A stretch of 64,000 bases of DNA from Nocardia elegans NBRC 108235. Lineage in GTDB: Bacteria > Actinomycetota > Actinomycetes > Mycobacteriales > Mycobacteriaceae. The stretch covers positions 1 to 64,000 of the forward strand of contig NZ_BDBF01000043.1 of assembly GCF_001612845.1 (NCBI RefSeq). Reading direction: 5' to 3'. Made by a program: the position numbers and the translations under genes. The notes beneath the pieces are model-generated. The model had not been told where the DNA came from and searched no databases. It saw nothing but the letters and a program-made list of their open reading frames with translations. Numbering within the stretch: the stretch's first letter is position 1; every line of letters begins with the position of its first letter. Of this stretch, positions 56,823-64,000 are shown piece by piece.

Positions 56823-58505
56823 TTACATCTGGACAGCAAGCTCGTGGATTTCGTCGACGATGTCGGCGATCACCCGCATCGACTTGGCAAACGGCATGTC
56901 GTGGTCGTGATCGGTGCCGACGGTGATCTGCCATGCCGGGCTGGCGGTGCGAGACCACGCCAGCTCGAGTTCGGTGACCTGATCGACATATATGGAGCCG
57001 GCAGGCATCCCCTTGACGGTGGAGCCGACACGATCGCCGAGGAAAAAGTGACCCATTCCCTGGTCCCCGATCAAATAGGGCTGACCGTTCGCGACAGTGA
57101 ACTTGTGGGTGAAATGGCGGCGGGTCTTCCACAGGCCCTCGCCGAGCGTCAGCAACGAACCGAGGGTGTAGGCACGGTCGGCGCTGGTTTCGAAGTGCTC
57201 GTAGTAGTGCGACCAACCCGACGCTGCCGCGCGGTCGGGAGCCTCGTACTGGACCCAGGCCAGCAAGGTGTCCGACAGCAAGGCCATCGCGATCGTATTG
57301 ACGACCTCGGTGGCGCCGTTGGCGACACCCTGGAGCAGCGGGCCGGCGTAGGGCACCTCGCCGAGCAGGCCGCCGATGATCATGCCGCAGAACTGAATCG
57401 CCGACGAAATCGCCTCATTGACGCCAGGCGCCGAATGCCCGCCGGTGAGGATCTGCACCGACGACGAGGGAGCGATGACGAACTGCGAGGTCTGAATCCC
57501 CGAGTACTCGTTCTGCCGGTAGACCACCCAGGGATTGGATGGCAATGTGCCCATCCAACCGGGGTTCTTGTACAGCGCTGGCGCGTCCGGGTCGGGCAGG
57601 ACATTGGAACTCATTCCCAGCCAGTCGCTTTCGAACATTTCGATCGTGTGCTGCAGCCCGTCCCAGACGTTTCCGCTGGTGCTGGTCCCGGTCGTGAAGC
57701 CGGATTTGTCGACGATGTCGATCACGAGTGCGCCGTTGCGCAGGTTTGCTCCCGGCCACGGCGGCGGGTCGCCCTGCAGCCAGCGTCGGGTCGTCACCGC
57801 GAGCTGTGCCGATTCCAAGGTTCCGGCCGCTGCTTCGTGGAAGTTCTTGAACCGGGATCCGAAGATGGTCCAGATCGAAGTGTCGGTCGCGTATGCGGTC
57901 GGGACGACCACCACGGGCCAGTTCGACATATCCAGCGATGCCCACTGATTGATGTCGATCGGATCGGCCGGCAATGCCCAGCTCAGCTGCCCCTGCAATC
58001 GAAGCAGGTTCACGAACAGCGCTGTTTTGAGCACCCACACGCTCGGCCCGGCGAGCAGGAACTCACGCGGAAACTGCACTGCCGCAGGAAGAAAGGGATT
58101 CGACCAGCAGTAGATGTGTTTGAGCTCCTGGTAGGAGTGCATGAACATCAACTCGACAGTGGTCACGCCGTGTTCGTCTGTGGCCAAGACGGCCTTCTCC
58201 AGCCTGCCGTCCCAGCGCGCACCGTCCTTGTCGACAGTGATGTGGACGTTTTGAGTCGTGCGACCGTTGATATCGACTGCCCATTCGGCCAGGTAATTGT
58301 CCACGGGCAGAGTCAAAATGCCGGTGCCGGCCTGATTGAGCACCCACCGAAAGTCAGCGCTGATCTCCGCACCGCAGATACCTCGCAGGTTCCAGTCGCC
58401 GTCCCACAGCCGAACCAGTGGCCGGGCGAAACGCTGTCGTTTGCGTGATGCTTTCGCGGCCTGCGCGTCGGCGAAGATCTCGGGAAGCTGTGTCGCAACG
58501 GTCAT
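56823..58505 (-). CDS. Phage Gp37-like minor tail protein
   Basis: 560 residues. LVRLWDGDWNLRGICGAEISADF near the start and FTHKFTVANGQPYLIGDQG near the end match the ReqiPepy6 Gp37-like tail proteins of actinophages, which belong to the baseplate/hub region. In the middle lie hydrophobic, Gly-rich segments. ATG overlaps the Dit-like gene stop (ATGA). Probably forms part of the tail tip. Confidence 0.8.
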   Translation of the reverse strand: MTVATQLPEIFADAQAAKASRKRQRFARPLVRLWDGDWNLRGICGAEISADFRWVLNQAGTGILTLPVDNYLAEWAVDINGRTTQNVHITVDKDGARWDGRLEKAVLATDEHGVTTVELMFMHSYQELKHIYCWSNPFLPAAVQFPREFLLAGPSVWVLKTALFVNLLRLQGQLSWALPADPIDINQWASLDMSNWPVVVVPTAYATDTSIWTIFGSRFKNFHEAAAGTLESAQLAVTTRRWLQGDPPPWPGANLRNGALVIDIVDKSGFTTGTSTSGNVWDGLQHTIEMFESDWLGMSSNVLPDPDAPALYKNPGWMGTLPSNPWVVYRQNEYSGIQTSQFVIAPSSSVQILTGGHSAPGVNEAISSAIQFCGMIIGGLLGEVPYAGPLLQGVANGATEVVNTIAMALLSDTLLAWVQYEAPDRAAASGWSHYYEHFETSADRAYTLGSLLTLGEGLWKTRRHFTHKFTVANGQPYLIGDQGMGHFFLGDRVGSTVKGMPAGSIYVDQVTELELAWSRTASPAWQITVGTDHDHDMPFAKSMRVIADIVDEIHELAVQM

Positions 58506-59383
58506 TGCAGCCCCCACGGCCGCGACCAGTTCCGTGGTTGGACGACCATCACCGATGCTCCGACCGGCGCTCCAGTCACCGTTATCGGGATCGATGTCGA
58601 CGGCGTATACGGAGGCACCGCGTAGAGGAAACTGACACCGTTCATCAACGCCCAGATTTGGGATCCGTCGGCGGCGGCGATCATCTCCTCCATCGGATCG
58701 GTATCGACCGTCAGATCCTGTCCAGCCGTCGTATGCGGCAAAATGACAACCCGCTGGGCGTCACGGTCATTGGGAATCCACGAAAAATCGGGCAAAGTCC
58801 ATTTCCCCGGCGCCGAACACACCCACTTCAACCACATCGGCTGATCGGTCGGGTTTGCGACAGCCACTGTGCCCGAATCGATTCGGCCACCAGAGGTGTC
58901 CACCACCGAGGACCAAGTGCTGGTCACATCCGACTCCACCCACCACGGATTACCCGCGGTACACGTCATCACGACCTTGCCCCACATCTTCAGATGCGGG
59001 TCCTTCTCCGGTTTGAAATCCGGCTGCTCGGACAGACGCAACGCCAGCGACCGCGTCCCGAAATCGGTCGTGATCGTCAGAGTCGCATCACGGTCGTAGG
59101 CCCAGGCCTTACGCCAGGCACTGTCCACCGCCTCCCACGACTGCCCAGCGGTCTGAAATACGTTGACTGCAAAGACCACATCGCGCTTGTTCGTCCGATA
59201 TCCCCCGAACGACGACCCGATCTGGAATGCCGACTGATTCCAGATCGTTGTCACCGGAGCGTCGTACAACCCACTCGGCGCGGTCGCCAACTCCACTCCT
59301 TCACGGCCGCGCCCCAGGCCGGCGATCGTCCACTGCGATCCATCGACCCCGGTCACCGTGATCATCGCGGCATTCGATGCCAC
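58502..59383 (-). CDS. Phage Dit-like distal tail protein
   Basis: 293 residues, all-beta. ITVTGVDGSQWTIAG at the start, then FQIGSSFGGYRTNKRDVVF and WWVESDVTSTWSSVV, and VANPTDQPMWLKWVC. This matches the protein encoded just after the tape measure in actinophages, which builds the ring at the tail tip. It is followed by the Gp37-like gene with an ATGA overlap. Confidence 0.8.
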   Translation of the reverse strand: MASNAAMITVTGVDGSQWTIAGLGRGREGVELATAPSGLYDAPVTTIWNQSAFQIGSSFGGYRTNKRDVVFAVNVFQTAGQSWEAVDSAWRKAWAYDRDATLTITTDFGTRSLALRLSEQPDFKPEKDPHLKMWGKVVMTCTAGNPWWVESDVTSTWSSVVDTSGGRIDSGTVAVANPTDQPMWLKWVCSAPGKWTLPDFSWIPNDRDAQRVVILPHTTAGQDLTVDTDPMEEMIAAADGSQIWALMNGVSFLYAVPPYTPSTSIPITVTGAPVGASVMVVQPRNWSRPWGLQ

Positions 59384-59714
59384 AACCTCACCTCAATTCT
59401 GATTTTGATTTGACACAGGAATGAAAACCTGCCCTATTCGGGGCGCCGCCATATCTTTTCTCCGCGCACCGTAAAGTTGCATTATTCGTACACCAAGTTC
59501 AACGCAGCGAGATATCTCCATCAAATGGCTGCCCAATCCGAGCGCCGTACGACAGAAGAAAGAGTCCAGCTTGAGACCGCGATTGCCCGACTAGTACGGT
59601 TCGAGCGCGATCGGAAAGAACACAGATAGTTCAGTTCGCCATGGTCAGGATCGAAAAGGTCGGCGGCGATTAACCGACCGAACGCTCAAGTCCCCTTTTG
59701 CGCTAGGCCGGGCG
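59384..59714. other. Lower-GC gap between Dit-like and tape-measure-like genes
   Basis: 331 bases, AT-richer than the flanks. A 34-codon plus-strand frame (59525-59629, MAAQSERRTTEERVQLE...) lies in it, without a good ribosome site. Otherwise no gene. Unusually large for this otherwise packed operon; may be a recombination scar or hold a promoter. Confidence 0.4.
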
Positions 59715-61424
59715 TCAGCGAGAATGCATGAGCTCCCACTGCATAGAGAGAACCTTAAGCCGACCAACGACGTCCCCCGAGTCCGAAGCGGAGATATTCA
59801 CCACGGCCGGCTGTGCCGCAGACGCAGGCTGCGATGGAGTGCCAATCACAGGGGGCCGCAATCGTTCCGCAAGAACCTTCTGCAGAAAGAACGGATCCGA
59901 GTTGAGCGCCTGCAAGAAGGGGCGATTCACCGACGTTGATCGAGCATTCATGACGAACTCGCCATCTGACAACCACGCCGGAATCTTATCGCCGATCGAT
60001 GAGCCCGGACCACTTACACTGCCGCCATCGGCATGCTTACCAGGCTTCGCGCCGGATAGCTTCGACGTGATGCCGTCTCGCTGGCTCTTCCAATCGTCAT
60101 AGGCCTTGCGAGAGGCATCCGGATGGGAACTATCTGCTGACGGAATATTCTTGCCCTTCGCCCAATCTGGATGCTGTGCATTGCTCTGAGCTAGAAAACT
60201 CCCGAGATAGGCGGGGTCATCGGGAAGAATCAAGTTATATCTGTCTTGTTTCGAAGGAGAAGCCGCCGCCTCCATTCCCTTTTGGATGCTCTTCGTAGCC
60301 AAATAGCCGGCCACTGCTCCGACGACAGCACCCGCCGCAATGCCTACGGCAGTCCCGACGACTGGAGCCGCCGACCCAGCAGCACCGCCGATCTCCGCGC
60401 CGACGAGGGCTGTGCTCCATTCAGCTGCTGCCCCGCCTGCCGCAGACCCAGCCGCGTACCCGACGAGCGCACCACCGAGTTCGGACGTATACGCCTCGGA
60501 CGCCGGCATGCCCTGCTTGAGGTCGGCTGAGATCGATGGCGCTGCAGCGAAGAGCGCCACCGCCGGACCCAGCCGACTGAAGCCTCCTAGCGGACCAAGC
60601 GAATAGTCGCGGGTCCACGGCTGCCAACTGTCCGGTAAATCCTGACTGTCCTTCATCAGGGCGCGAGTTATGTCATACACAGTCCCGGTCCCGCCACCAC
60701 TGCCGCCAGCCTGGAAGTCGGCAACGGTGGGTGTCCAAGTGAATGTAGAGCCGTTGGCGCCTTCAAATTCGACGGTCGGCACTCCTTTGTCGTCGTACCT
60801 TATCGACCTAGCAGACTTACCGCCGTGGATCTCAATACCAGTGGGCTTGCCCTGACTGTCCATGGTCAGGTCATAAGAGGCTCCCCAACCAGTCCCGGGG
60901 AGCGACCCCTGCATATGCTTCGTTATCGACAGCACAGATGACGCCTCGCCGGGAAGCGTTTGGGTCATCGTGGTGGTAGGAATACCGTCTACGTCTACGG
61001 TTCGGTTCTGAACCACCGTTCCCGAGGGCAACTTGATGGTCGCGTCAGGCTTGTCGAAATCCTTGACGTTCGGTGCACCTAGATAATCGAGCGCACTTCC
61101 CGGTTCAATGCTGTTCGGCCCCGCTTTCGCCCACGGTGGCGCAACACTGCTGGTCATCGACTGCGCCATCCCGTCCGAGAGACCTGTCGTTGCAGAACTG
61201 CTCCCGGGAGGACCAGCCGGCACCACCGGACGTTCGACACTGGAATCAATTCCGACTGTCACGCCCGGCGGCGGCCCGTCCGGACCGTCCAAGCCTGCGA
61301 GGGCGCGCTGCATCGGAGACAGTTCTCGCGACGATGGCGGCGGAGAATTCGGCGGATCTGCAGATCCAGGGTCCGGGCCATTTCCAGTAACAGGCGGCGG
61401 CAGACGCCTCATCCAAGCAACCAC
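59715..61424 (-). CDS. Tape-measure-like phage protein, short and recombinant
   Basis: 569 residues. The start is Pro-rich (PPPVTGNGPDPGSADPPNSP) and unlike phage tape measures. The middle has a beta-rich domain (SVLSITKHMQGSLPGTGWGASYDL) and Gly/Ala hydrophobic helices (GGALVGYAAGSAAGGAAAEW). The last 100 residues, ADGGSVSGPGSSIGDKIPA and SDGEFVMNARSTSVNRPFL, are the typical C-terminus of tape-measure proteins. Location after the tail chaperones also fits. At 569 residues it would make a short tail. GTG start follows AAAGGGTGG. GC is lower than in neighbouring genes. Confidence 0.65.
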   Translation of the reverse strand: MVAWMRRLPPPVTGNGPDPGSADPPNSPPPSSRELSPMQRALAGLDGPDGPPPGVTVGIDSSVERPVVPAGPPGSSSATTGLSDGMAQSMTSSVAPPWAKAGPNSIEPGSALDYLGAPNVKDFDKPDATIKLPSGTVVQNRTVDVDGIPTTTMTQTLPGEASSVLSITKHMQGSLPGTGWGASYDLTMDSQGKPTGIEIHGGKSARSIRYDDKGVPTVEFEGANGSTFTWTPTVADFQAGGSGGGTGTVYDITRALMKDSQDLPDSWQPWTRDYSLGPLGGFSRLGPAVALFAAAPSISADLKQGMPASEAYTSELGGALVGYAAGSAAGGAAAEWSTALVGAEIGGAAGSAAPVVGTAVGIAAGAVVGAVAGYLATKSIQKGMEAAASPSKQDRYNLILPDDPAYLGSFLAQSNAQHPDWAKGKNIPSADSSHPDASRKAYDDWKSQRDGITSKLSGAKPGKHADGGSVSGPGSSIGDKIPAWLSDGEFVMNARSTSVNRPFLQALNSDPFFLQKVLAERLRPPVIGTPSQPASAAQPAVVNISASDSGDVVGRLKVLSMQWELMHSR

Positions 61425-61542
61425 GAATGGCCACCCTTTCTTATGTGTTTGCGTAACATCGACGCTTCGTTCCAGCCGCCATGCGCTGGTCGTCAGGAAC
61501 TCGCACTAGCGATGGGGATATACGTCGATTACCATCACCGGA

Positions 61543-62382
61543 ATGCCTTCACCGAGTAACCACAACCCATCCGGCTATCAGTGGGTGCGGGTGTGGCCTA
61601 CGAATGCCCCTCGCGCCCGCCGATTGACTGGCGGGGCGCTTCTCGTGGGAGCCATATTGGCCTATACAGAACACTGGCTATCGTTCGCTAACGCCACGGT
61701 GGCCGGGGTTCTTGGACTGGCACTGATTTCTGGTAGCGGAAAGACCCCACGTCCGACAGTGCACACAAACAGCGATGGTCGGCCGAAGCTGAGCCCCAAC
61801 GCCTTAAAAAACCCCAATTTTCAAGGCTTGGCCTTGCTCGAATGCGCTGGCATACTTGCGATCTGGAATGGAATCACCGGGCAAGCTCCTGGATGGTTCA
61901 TCTGGGCCGGAGGGGTCATGGCAGTAACGTTGGCCCCTATTTTGTGCTTGCCATTTGTCACGCGTTCACAAAGGTACATCGTGTTCGGCGAGCACGAACT
62001 TCGCGTAGTCAATACCTTCAAAAAATCGGGACTCGATCGGCGATATCCTTGGGCGAGCATCAGCAACGTCGAATTGCTCGCCGAAGTGTCGAGCCGCGCA
62101 ACTCTGCCGAGCGTCATTTTCCAGTGCCCCCACGAGTCCGTCATCGAGAACTCCGTTCCTGACCGACCGGATTATTTGCGAGATGGCCAAGATAGTTGGC
62201 GGATACCGGTTCTGTGGTGGAATGTCGAAGTCAACGCGTTTCTTGCAACTCTTCGATACTTTGCAGCCGAGCCAGCGATGGCACGTAACGCCACAGCTTC
62301 GGACGTGCGCTCCATGCTCACAGCACCGAACTGGGTGCACCGCCGCCAAGCGCCTCGCCAGCCGCTGCTGCCGCGCACCTGA
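61543..62382 (+). CDS. Membrane protein with PH-like domain on the opposite strand of the tail operon (moron candidate)
   Basis: 279 residues. Three hydrophobic helices: about 28-60 (LLVGAILAYTEHWLSFANA...), 88-108 and 112-135 (WAGGVMAVTLAPILCLPFV). Then a beta-rich part with RYIVFGEHELRVVNTFKKSG and YPWASISNVELLAE, reminiscent of bacterial PH/YdbT-type domains. It is the only substantial plus-strand gene inside a strictly minus-strand late operon. Codon use is AT-richer than the flanks. Such lone genes are often expressed from the prophage and alter the host surface or exclude other phages. Function unknown. Confidence 0.7.
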   Translation: MPSPSNHNPSGYQWVRVWPTNAPRARRLTGGALLVGAILAYTEHWLSFANATVAGVLGLALISGSGKTPRPTVHTNSDGRPKLSPNALKNPNFQGLALLECAGILAIWNGITGQAPGWFIWAGGVMAVTLAPILCLPFVTRSQRYIVFGEHELRVVNTFKKSGLDRRYPWASISNVELLAEVSSRATLPSVIFQCPHESVIENSVPDRPDYLRDGQDSWRIPVLWWNVEVNAFLATLRYFAAEPAMARNATASDVRSMLTAPNWVHRRQAPRQPLLPRT

Positions 62383-62428
62383 AAGGCGAATCGGCCTGAG
62401 GTGCAGCGTAATACCAATGACCAGCGCT

Positions 62429-62818
62429 TCAACTGATGTAGACAGACACCAGCAGGCCAGCAGCTATCGCCTGGCCGGCACCATTTTGGTGAACCCGCGC
62501 GTCGATCACGTCGCCAGCTAGCAGGATTGGCTGGGTGGTGATGGGAATCGAAACCGGTGTCTCCGGTGACAGTGTGATCCCCGCGGCAGTCGTCAAGCTA
62601 CCGAAGGTGGTGACGACCGCGCCCGCGCGCAGTTGGCGCAGTGTGATCGTCACGTTGTCGGCGGCCGACCCCACGATGGTCGGATAACCCGTGGGGGCGA
62701 CGATTTCGATGTCGGTCACAGTATCGCCGCTGTAGAAGGCAGGCGAGTAGGCGCCGGCAAGGGCGGTTACATCGGATGCTCCGGCCGCTTGCGCCGGCAG
62801 TGTCGTCGAGTAGATCAT
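62429..62818 (-). CDS. Phage small structural protein
   Basis: 129 residues, all-beta: MIYSTTLPAQAAGASDVTALAG, FYSGDTVTDIEIVAP, VSIPITTQPILLAGDVIDARV. No helix-rich part. Lies between the tail chaperone and tape-measure-like genes. Could be a tail-tube decoration or head fibre protein; no clear family. Confidence 0.6.
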   Translation of the reverse strand: MIYSTTLPAQAAGASDVTALAGAYSPAFYSGDTVTDIEIVAPTGYPTIVGSAADNVTITLRQLRAGAVVTTFGSLTTAAGITLSPETPVSIPITTQPILLAGDVIDARVHQNGAGQAIAAGLLVSVYIS

Positions 62819-62825
62819 GACGTCC

Positions 62826-63658
62826 TTACTGAGTCTCGGCGTCGACGACCTCGCTGGAGGTCGAACCGCTCTTGCTGAATTGCTCTACGGAAGAGGTGAA
62901 TTGGTCGATCAGCTTTTGGATCGAGCGATCACGTGCTTCATCGCGAATGATGTCCAACGCCGACATCGGGCGCGGCATGGGGGTAATGCGCGGCGGTTCG
63001 CCGCCAGCCGAGGCGATGACCGCGGCCTGCACACCCTGCAACGCGTCGATCACCGACAACAGGAGATAGGTGTCGATCGTGTAGCCCTCGGGTGTGGGCC
63101 TGACGGGCTCGTCGGCGGTGTTGTCGCCGGCCGCTTCCTCGGCGGCGAGCATTTGTTCGGCCAGATCCCGGTCCATCGTCAGCGCGGAGCGATACTGCGA
63201 GCCGTGGGGAAGTTTGTCCTTGAACGCCCAGATGGTGCGCCAGTCGCGAGTTCGGATGTGGTTGGGCCCGAAGCATTCCCGGACATCGATGCCGCGCTCA
63301 AGCAGGTCGTAGTCGAGCGCGGCACCGAAGCGGTCCCAGAACTCTACGAGCCCTGCGATCCCCCCGGCAGATCACCGGCGCCTTGACCGAACAGGTGGGA
63401 GTACAGATCCGTTTGGAAGGCGGTCCACTCGTCGTGCGGGCGATCGGCGAACAGCTGCTCGACCTCCTCGTACTGATCGCCGAGCACGATAGCCATCTGC
63501 TCGTCATCGTCGCGGGTCTTGCGCAATGCCAGCACTTGCGCCCGGGTCACAGGATGGATTTCGATGTCTTCAGTCAATCGGTAGGGGACGCGGCGTGACG
63601 GCGCCAACTGCTGCTGCAGTTCGTAGAAGCGTCCGCGGTCGGGGTCGTTCGTCGGCAT
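62826..63658 (-). CDS. Tail assembly chaperone gpGT, -1 frameshift product
   Basis: The gpG frame continues into the -1 frame at G GGG GGA (63359-63365, minus strand) and runs to 62826, giving about 277 residues. After the shift the protein reads IAGLVEFWDRFGAALDYDLL, then IRTRDWRTIWAFKDKLP and the C-terminal MLAAEEAAGDNTADEP... part. The gpG/gpGT pair is universal just upstream of siphovirus tape-measure genes. An internal ATG at 63176 is an alternative start for a shorter gpT only. Confidence 0.8.
63344..63658 (-). CDS. Tail assembly chaperone gpG
   Basis: 104 residues. Acidic and helical: RGRFYELQQQLAPSRRVPY, TEDIEIHPVTRAQVLALRKT, DQYEEVEQLFADRPHDEWTAF. It ends GGSQGS soon after the slippery site. 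Binds the tape-measure protein during tail building. Most ribosomes stop here and a fraction shift to make gpGT. Confidence 0.82.
   Translation of the reverse strand: MPTNDPDRGRFYELQQQLAPSRRVPYRLTEDIEIHPVTRAQVLALRKTRDDDEQMAIVLGDQYEEVEQLFADRPHDEWTAFQTDLYSHLFGQGAGDLPGGSQGS
63359..63365 (-). other. Slippery heptamer for -1 programmed frameshift
   Basis: On the minus strand G GGG GGA in the gpG phase (CCG GGG GGA). A one-base slip gives GGG GGG and then ATC GCA, opening a long frame that continues for 177 codons. The zero frame stops four codons later. Confidence 0.85.
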
Positions 63659-63697
63659 AAATGGTTCTCCGGTTTGCTTTATCGGTGGGTGGTCGAA

Positions 63698-63874
63698 TTA
63701 CTCGTCCGTGACGACGGGTTCGGCGACGGCCTCCGGCAGAAGTTCGCGGTCGGCAGCGAGGTTGTGGCCCAGCTTGTAGACGGCGTTGACGTACTCGCTC
63801 GCGGTGAAGACGGGGTACTCACGCTCACCGTCGGTGAGGGTGACAGGGTACTGAGTGGGGATGGCGGACACCAT
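63698..63874 (-). CDS. Small phage hypothetical upstream of tail chaperones
   Basis: 58 residues from the ATG at 63874 (AAAGAGAG upstream). SAIPTQYPVTLTDGEREYPVFTA, then a helix SEYVNAVYKLGHNLA and an acidic tail. A longer frame reaches 63952 but lacks a ribosome site and crosses a hairpin. Position between major tail and gpG is common for a small head-tail accessory. Function unknown. Confidence 0.6.
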   Translation of the reverse strand: MVSAIPTQYPVTLTDGEREYPVFTASEYVNAVYKLGHNLAADRELLPEAVAEPVVTDE

Positions 63875-63914
63875 GGACTCTCTTTCGCTCCGGAAGTATG
63901 TGAACAGAAAGGGC

Positions 63915-63971
63915 GGGGCGCGCCGCGACCGGAGATACCCGGCGCGCCCCACAACCCGGCCTACGCCGGGT
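63915..63971 (-). terminator. Tandem hairpins upstream of the tail chaperone genes
   Basis: GGGGCGCGCCG / CGGCGCGCCCC (11-bp stem, 63915-63925 with 63940-63950) and ACCCGGC / GCCGGGT (63954-63960 with 63965-63971). They probably limit transcription from the preceding, highly expressed gene (major tail protein expected beyond the window). Confidence 0.6.
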
Positions 63972-64000
63972 GCCTGCGATCGCCTCTCGCACCTGACACA

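Noticed and set aside
56844..58448. Plus-strand open frame of 534 codons
   Set aside because: Antisense to the Gp37-like tail gene.
59525..59629. Plus-strand 34-codon frame in the tail-operon gap
   Set aside because: Weak ribosome site; not supported beyond an open frame.

Overview
The window is chromosomal DNA of a high-GC, mycolic-acid-containing actinobacterium, most likely Nocardia or a close relative. The evidence is strong third-position GC bias, a 180-kDa-type NAD-glutamate dehydrogenase, a CmrA-type mycolate reductase, a DesA3-type desaturase with its reductase, a lipoprotein L,D-transpeptidase, a WXG100-type protein and an F420/PPOX-type protein. The species call is inference from family content; no rRNA is present.

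Layout. 1-8.5 kb: 3'-truncated NAD-GDH gene, EttA, SSB, a PLP dehydratase and a CopD-CtaG fusion. 8.7 kb: tRNA-Arg(TCT). 9.1-12.8 kb: tightly packed GH15 glycosidase, glucose-6-phosphate dehydrogenase and gluconokinase, feeding the pentose phosphate pathway. 13-18.8 kb: enoyl-CoA hydratase, PPOX protein, DUF2165, a flavin disulfide oxidoreductase, YjbR, NTF2-like and DUF445 genes. 18.9 kb: tRNA-Gly(GCC). 19.2-24.5 kb: an NphB-like aromatic prenyltransferase convergent with an ectB that has no ectA or ectC beside it, then a three-gene ABC exporter. 24.7-29.3 kb: small hypotheticals and a desaturase/ferredoxin-reductase operon divergent from a TetR gene, with palindromes between. 29.5-37.8 kb: PadR, a FadH-type reductase, a VOC protein, cmrA, a lysA-like gene, a HerA-like ATPase, orn and tRNA-His.

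37.8-46 kb is the most unusual chromosomal part: a WXG100-type protein with an apparently inactivated zincin domain, divergent from a 1.85-thousand-residue protein with three FHA domains, followed by a conserved hypothetical whose N-terminus looks frameshifted. It lies between orn/tRNA-His and ldtB/tRNA-Lys, a segment whose flanks match the Rv2509-Rv2518c order of Mycobacterium tuberculosis as I recall it, so it looks like a variable-cargo site.

49.6 kb to the end is one end of a siphovirus-type prophage abutting tRNA-Lys(CTT). The junction carries IS3 debris. All late genes run leftward: tail assembly chaperones with a -1 frameshift site, a short tape-measure-like protein, Dit-like and Gp37-like tail proteins, fibres, a GH25 endolysin and a holin. 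One gene for a membrane protein lies on the opposite strand inside the tail operon. Integrase and head genes must lie beyond the window.
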